DNA from: a virus
Reading direction: 5' to 3' (one strand)
Virus record (IMG/VR): IMGVR_UViG_3300006330_000001
Coordinates: 1 to 24,490 of that record
Length of the DNA stretch: 24,490 nt
The notes under the pieces were generated by a model. The model was not told where the DNA came from. It did no database searches and saw only the letters and a list, made by a program, of their open reading frames with translations. This document shows, piece by piece, positions 21,872-24,490 of this stretch (positions are counted from its first letter, which is position 1; every line of letters begins with the position of its first letter). A program made the position numbers and the translations under genes.

Positions 21872-23230
21872 TTACGCTGCGGCCGAGGTGGCGGGGGTTT
21901 TCCATGCATTGCGGCGAGCTTCGCTTGCCTTGCGCTGAGCATCGGCGAAGGCAGTTTCGGCATCGCCGAACGTCTGCACGCCATCAGCCAGAGCGCGACG
22001 CAGCGGGTCAGCCGGCGCGGCGTCCTTCAGCATCGCGAACGACGAAGCGAACTGCGCATCCGTCCAGTCCTTGGCATTCGCGGCGGCATCGCCCAGGTGC
22101 TTCAGCACGGCGGCCTTGATGATGGCCGGCTCATCCATCGCATCGGTGACGGTGACGCCCAGCGCCTTGGCCTTGTCGACCACCGCGGCATAAGCCTTGG
22201 CGGCGTCGCGAAGCTGGGCCGGCGTCGGCTTGGCGTCGGTCAATTCCTTGACCTTGCTTTCGAGCGTCGCCCTGTCGGTGGTGAGGGTGGCGACCTGCGT
22301 TTCCAGCTTCGCGACCTTGTCGCTTGCCGCGTCGCGGGCGGTGATGAGGGTCTTGATCGTGGCCTCGGCCGTATCGGCGTTGGACACGTCGACGGTCAGC
22401 CCGTCGATCAACATGGTCTTCACAGGCTTCTCCTGTTCAAGGATGTGGAAGGGGTAAACGTCCATCTTCATGCCGGCCTCGCCGGACTTGGCGTCGCCGC
22501 CCCCAAGTTCGGCCAGCGCGTTCTTCATCTGCTCCATCATGAGCATCTGACTCTTCTCGCCCTCTTTGCCGGTAGTCGGGGCAGAGCCGTTCATGTGTTT
22601 CTCGTGGAGCGCTATGGCCTTCTTGAGCCATGCGGCGGCCTCTTTCGCTCCATCCTGCAACGCGATAGGCAACGCGTCGCAGATCGCGGCATCGCCGATG
22701 CGGCACGACGGACCGGCCCTGCCCCGGTCCACGATCGCGACGTGATTGCCAGTTATGGACTTCTGACGGGCAACGCACTTGGTGCCGTCTGCGGCAGCGA
22801 AGTCACCGAACTGGAGGTCGGCCGCGTAGCCGTTCGACAATTCACGCTTGCCACCATTCACGGCGGCGATGGCGCTGGCGTCGGTCAGCAGCAGGTCGAA
22901 CGCGAGATATTCGCCGTCGCGCATCGCGCCCATGACGACGCCGCGCGCATGATCGCGCCAGTTCGTGGAGTTGACCGCCTCGCGCGGGTGATTGTCGGTG
23001 ACGGGCTTGCCGATGAAGCTATGCGCGGATTTGCTGTCGAACACGGCACTGTCATCGCGCAGCACGTTGACCATGCCGGCATCGCGCAGGCCATGCTTGT
23101 TCTCGGGGTCGATTTCGCTGCCCAGATAGGCGTAGGTTCCGGTGCGAGCCGCCTTTGCCCTGACAGCGAGGTAGCCGTCAGCCGTGCGGCGGGGCGCGTC
23201 TAGGGTCAGGGCGTCGGAGAATAGCACCAT
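21872..23230 (-). CDS. DUF2213 prohead protease with scaffold domain
   Basis: 452 residues from ATG 23230; an upstream ATG at 23248 is also open, but the family-like start is MVLFSDALTLDAPRRTADGY, and neither has a Shine-Dalgarno sequence. The N-terminal ~190 residues carry DUF2213 signatures: SFIGKPVTDNHPRE, DHARGVVMGAMRDGEYLAFD and GGKRELSNGYAADLQF, a family regarded as phage maturation proteases. A helical, coiled-coil C-terminal part follows (..DKVAKLETQVATLTTDRATL..), the expected scaffold. It would shape the prohead and be cleaved on maturation. The CGTCCGTAGC motif lies 32 bases upstream. Confidence 0.85.
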   Translation of the reverse strand: MVLFSDALTLDAPRRTADGYLAVRAKAARTGTYAYLGSEIDPENKHGLRDAGMVNVLRDDSAVFDSKSAHSFIGKPVTDNHPREAVNSTNWRDHARGVVMGAMRDGEYLAFDLLLTDASAIAAVNGGKRELSNGYAADLQFGDFAAADGTKCVARQKSITGNHVAIVDRGRAGPSCRIGDAAICDALPIALQDGAKEAAAWLKKAIALHEKHMNGSAPTTGKEGEKSQMLMMEQMKNALAELGGGDAKSGEAGMKMDVYPFHILEQEKPVKTMLIDGLTVDVSNADTAEATIKTLITARDAASDKVAKLETQVATLTTDRATLESKVKELTDAKPTPAQLRDAAKAYAAVVDKAKALGVTVTDAMDEPAIIKAAVLKHLGDAAANAKDWTDAQFASSFAMLKDAAPADPLRRALADGVQTFGDAETAFADAQRKASEARRNAWKTPATSAAA

Positions 23231-23262
23231 GGGGCGGGTGTGCCGCATGGTGCGAGAGGGGT

Positions 23263-23272
23263 GCTACGGACG
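23263..23272 (-). repeat. intergenic motif CGTCCGTAGC, copy 5
   Basis: Exact 10-mer on the minus strand. Its internal TAG is the stop codon of the 46-residue gene at 23264-23404 (CGT CCG TAG). It is 32 bases before ATG 23230 of the DUF2213 gene. Confidence 0.7.
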
Positions 23273-23404
23273 GGAGGGGTGACGCCTTTTGGATGGCAGC
23301 GTGATCGTGACGCTATCCGGCCCAGACTCGCGTTTCACGATTTTAGCCTGCCCTGTATCAATTAAGTGCTGCATCCATGGCGGCAAATTCAGTTGCCCAG
23401 TCAT
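23264..23404 (-). CDS. 46-residue basic protein, unknown
   Basis: A short frame starts with an ATG that overlaps the stop of the upstream gene (TGATG at 23406-23402) and ends in the TAG within the repeated motif. The product begins MTGQLNLPPWMQHLIDTGQA, continues KIVKRESGPDSVTITLP and ends SKRRHPSRP. Coupling by overlap and codon composition like its neighbours argue it is real. The basic tail could bind nucleic acid, but no family is recognised. Confidence 0.55.
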   Translation of the reverse strand: MTGQLNLPPWMQHLIDTGQAKIVKRESGPDSVTITLPSKRRHPSRP

Positions 23405-23646
23405 CACCCTTCCTCCAGCATGGCGTCGATCATGGTTTCCCATGCAAATCGAGGGTCACAGCCGTTCGCCTCCATGTGGTTGTAGGCGCGGTCAAGCATC
23501 ACATCGCTCGGCTCCCGGATCGCTGCGAGGACAATCGGCACGATCATCTTCGCGATGCCATATTCGCTCATCGCGTGGCTTGTGGGGTCAACGTGGCCGA
23601 CTAGGGCCTTTTCTACCGCGTCGACGGCGCGTTCAAGCGGAGTCAT
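23404..23646 (-). CDS. 80-residue helical protein, unknown
   Basis: The ATG overlaps the stop of the upstream gene (ATGA). The product is helical throughout: PLERAVDAVEKALVGHVDPT, GIAKMIVPIVLAAIREPSDV, MLDRAYNHMEANGCDPRFAW. There is one Cys and no membrane segment of sufficient length. No family is recognised. Genes of this kind, between head morphogenesis and protease genes, are often non-structural accessory genes. Confidence 0.65.
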   Translation of the reverse strand: MTPLERAVDAVEKALVGHVDPTSHAMSEYGIAKMIVPIVLAAIREPSDVMLDRAYNHMEANGCDPRFAWETMIDAMLEEG

Positions 23647-23993
23647 GCCACCTTCTTCCGAAGATTAACCTCTATCCTGTCGAGTTCGGCGCGCAGATTT
23701 TCGATCTGTTCCAAGCCGTCTGGAGCGAAATGCGTTTCAATTATGTCATCAATGGGGAATGAGCGAACAATCCAATGCTCATCCTTTTCTCCGAATGCGC
23801 CCTGCGCATCATAAATCTCTGGATGAAGAGCAAACCTGATCTTCCCGCCTTCGAATGTGGCATGGGCGTTCCAGCGAAACGCCAGCGCCTGCTGGGCTAT
23901 CTCCCAAACAGCACCATCGCTGTCATCGCTGTCGGCGAGCAGTTCAATGATCTTTGCGGAATTCGATTTCTTGCTATTGTCAGCGTTAGCCAT
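23643..23993 (-). CDS. 116-residue protein, unknown
   Basis: Starts at ATG 23993, chosen because GGAG stands six bases upstream; an ATG four codons before is inside that binding site. The N-terminal part is polar (ANADNSKKSNSAKIIELLAD), the centre has mixed strand and helix with several aromatic residues (VWEIAQQALAFRWNAHATFE, DEHWIVRSFPIDDIIETHF), and the end is a charged helix (NLRAELDRIEVNLRKKVA). No family is recognised. Overlap with the next gene by four bases suggests a shared mRNA. Confidence 0.65.
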   Translation of the reverse strand: MANADNSKKSNSAKIIELLADSDDSDGAVWEIAQQALAFRWNAHATFEGGKIRFALHPEIYDAQGAFGEKDEHWIVRSFPIDDIIETHFAPDGLEQIENLRAELDRIEVNLRKKVA

Positions 23994-24080
23994 CTCGCAC
24001 TCCATTGCGTTGTGGTCAGGGTCGGCGGTGTTCCCGCACCGCTGGCCCGCATGATAGCAGCGAATCGCCGGGTTTCCTAG

Positions 24081-24490
24081 CTAATCCACCTCATCCAGCA
24101 GCGCGATATAAGCTTGCTCCCGACACCCACACCATGGCTGCATCCCGGCGCGATCATCTGCAGGGATCGCCTCGCCGCCATCGCGGGGTTTGCCTGTTCG
24201 GCTTTCATAGACCTTGCCGTCGCGCGCCTTGTGCCAGGACCGCGGATGCGCCTTCCCGCTATGCCTCCAGCGGAACTGCGTCAGCCCAGCTTCCGCCTGT
24301 CGTTCGCGGTCTAGCTGGGACGATAGCTTGCTGTTCTGGTCGGCGGCGATGCGAACTGCCCGTGCCCTGCTGCCGTCGACCTCTGCGCGGATCTCCCGCG
24401 CGACCTCGCGCACGGGAGCGCGCCGCTCATAGCCCCGGAACACCGCGTCCGCGATCTTCCCTTTCGTTACGTCAGAGACATTCGTCACCA
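24081..24490 (-). CDS. phage head morphogenesis protein (Mu F/SPP1 gp7-like), C-terminal part
   Basis: The open frame continues to the right window edge, so this is a C-terminal portion of about 135 residues. The family signature is well preserved: GSRARAVRIAADQNSKLSSQ, then LTQFRWRHSGKAHPRSWHKA and GKVYESRTGKP, ending PADDRAGMQPWCGCREQAYI. In this family (PF04233) the conserved Arg, Asp-Gln, Trp, His and CGCR residues recur as here. It is a minor capsid protein needed for head assembly, usually encoded next to the portal gene, which is therefore expected just beyond the edge. Confidence 0.85.
   Translation of the reverse strand, partial: VTNVSDVTKGKIADAVFRGYERRAPVREVAREIRAEVDGSRARAVRIAADQNSKLSSQLDRERQAEAGLTQFRWRHSGKAHPRSWHKARDGKVYESRTGKPRDGGEAIPADDRAGMQPWCGCREQAYIALLDEVD

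Noticed and set aside
22097-23203. 368-codon plus-strand open frame opposite DUF2213
   Set aside because: Antisense shadow of a gene with a recognisable family signature.
1-24490. CRISPR array, insertion sequence or rRNA
   Set aside because: No regularly spaced repeats, transposase motifs or rRNA-like sequence were seen on reading the window.

Overview
The window is the late (structural and lysis) end of a tailed-phage genome, almost certainly an integrated siphovirus-type prophage in a high-GC alphaproteobacterium. A sphingomonad is my best guess, from the look of the HIRAN protein, the GTA_gp10-like chaperone and the DUF6950 protein, but this is recall and not a computed match. All recognised phage genes but one lie on the minus strand, so the operon reads from right to left.

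Layout in transcription order. 24490-23264: C-terminal part of a Mu F/SPP1 gp7-like head morphogenesis protein, then three small unknown genes. 23230-20130: head module with DUF2213 prohead protease/scaffold, cement protein, DUF2184 major capsid protein and a coiled-coil accessory protein, closed by a strong intrinsic terminator at 20077-20107. 20061-17972: head-tail connector module (DUF4054 adaptor, unknown closure protein, a 33-residue membrane peptide, HK97 gp10-like, a small protein with an overlapping second frame, DUF3168 tail completion). 17904-16842: tail tube and the tail assembly chaperone pair joined by a -1 slippery A AAA AAG. 16488-8746: tape measure, tail tip proteins, DUF6950 peptidase-like protein, J-like hub and small tip/fibre proteins. 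8742-2393: receptor-binding region with a 1138-residue fibre bearing an SGNH esterase domain, a LamG-like protein, a beta-helix-like fragment and a second SGNH esterase. 2305-931: holin-like, endolysin and small membrane proteins. 736-233: HIRAN-domain protein. At 126-182 the 3' part of a tRNA-Leu(UAA) gene, whose anticodon stem is broken, marks the prophage boundary; 1-125 is then host flank and the intact tRNA should lie beyond the right end of the phage, together with integrase, terminase and portal.

One gene (16546-16845) is inserted on the plus strand between the chaperone and tape measure genes and encodes a two-helix membrane protein: a moron candidate.

The most unusual signal is a repeated 10-mer, CGTCCGTAGC (minus strand), found five times between genes, always in the direction of the operon, with a sixth 9-base copy inside a coding sequence. 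In five of the six cases it sits 31-33 bases before a plausible start codon that lacks a Shine-Dalgarno sequence; most other genes have either a Shine-Dalgarno sequence or a start overlapping or adjoining the upstream stop. This suggests a phage-specific start or transcription signal, or a recombination boundary.
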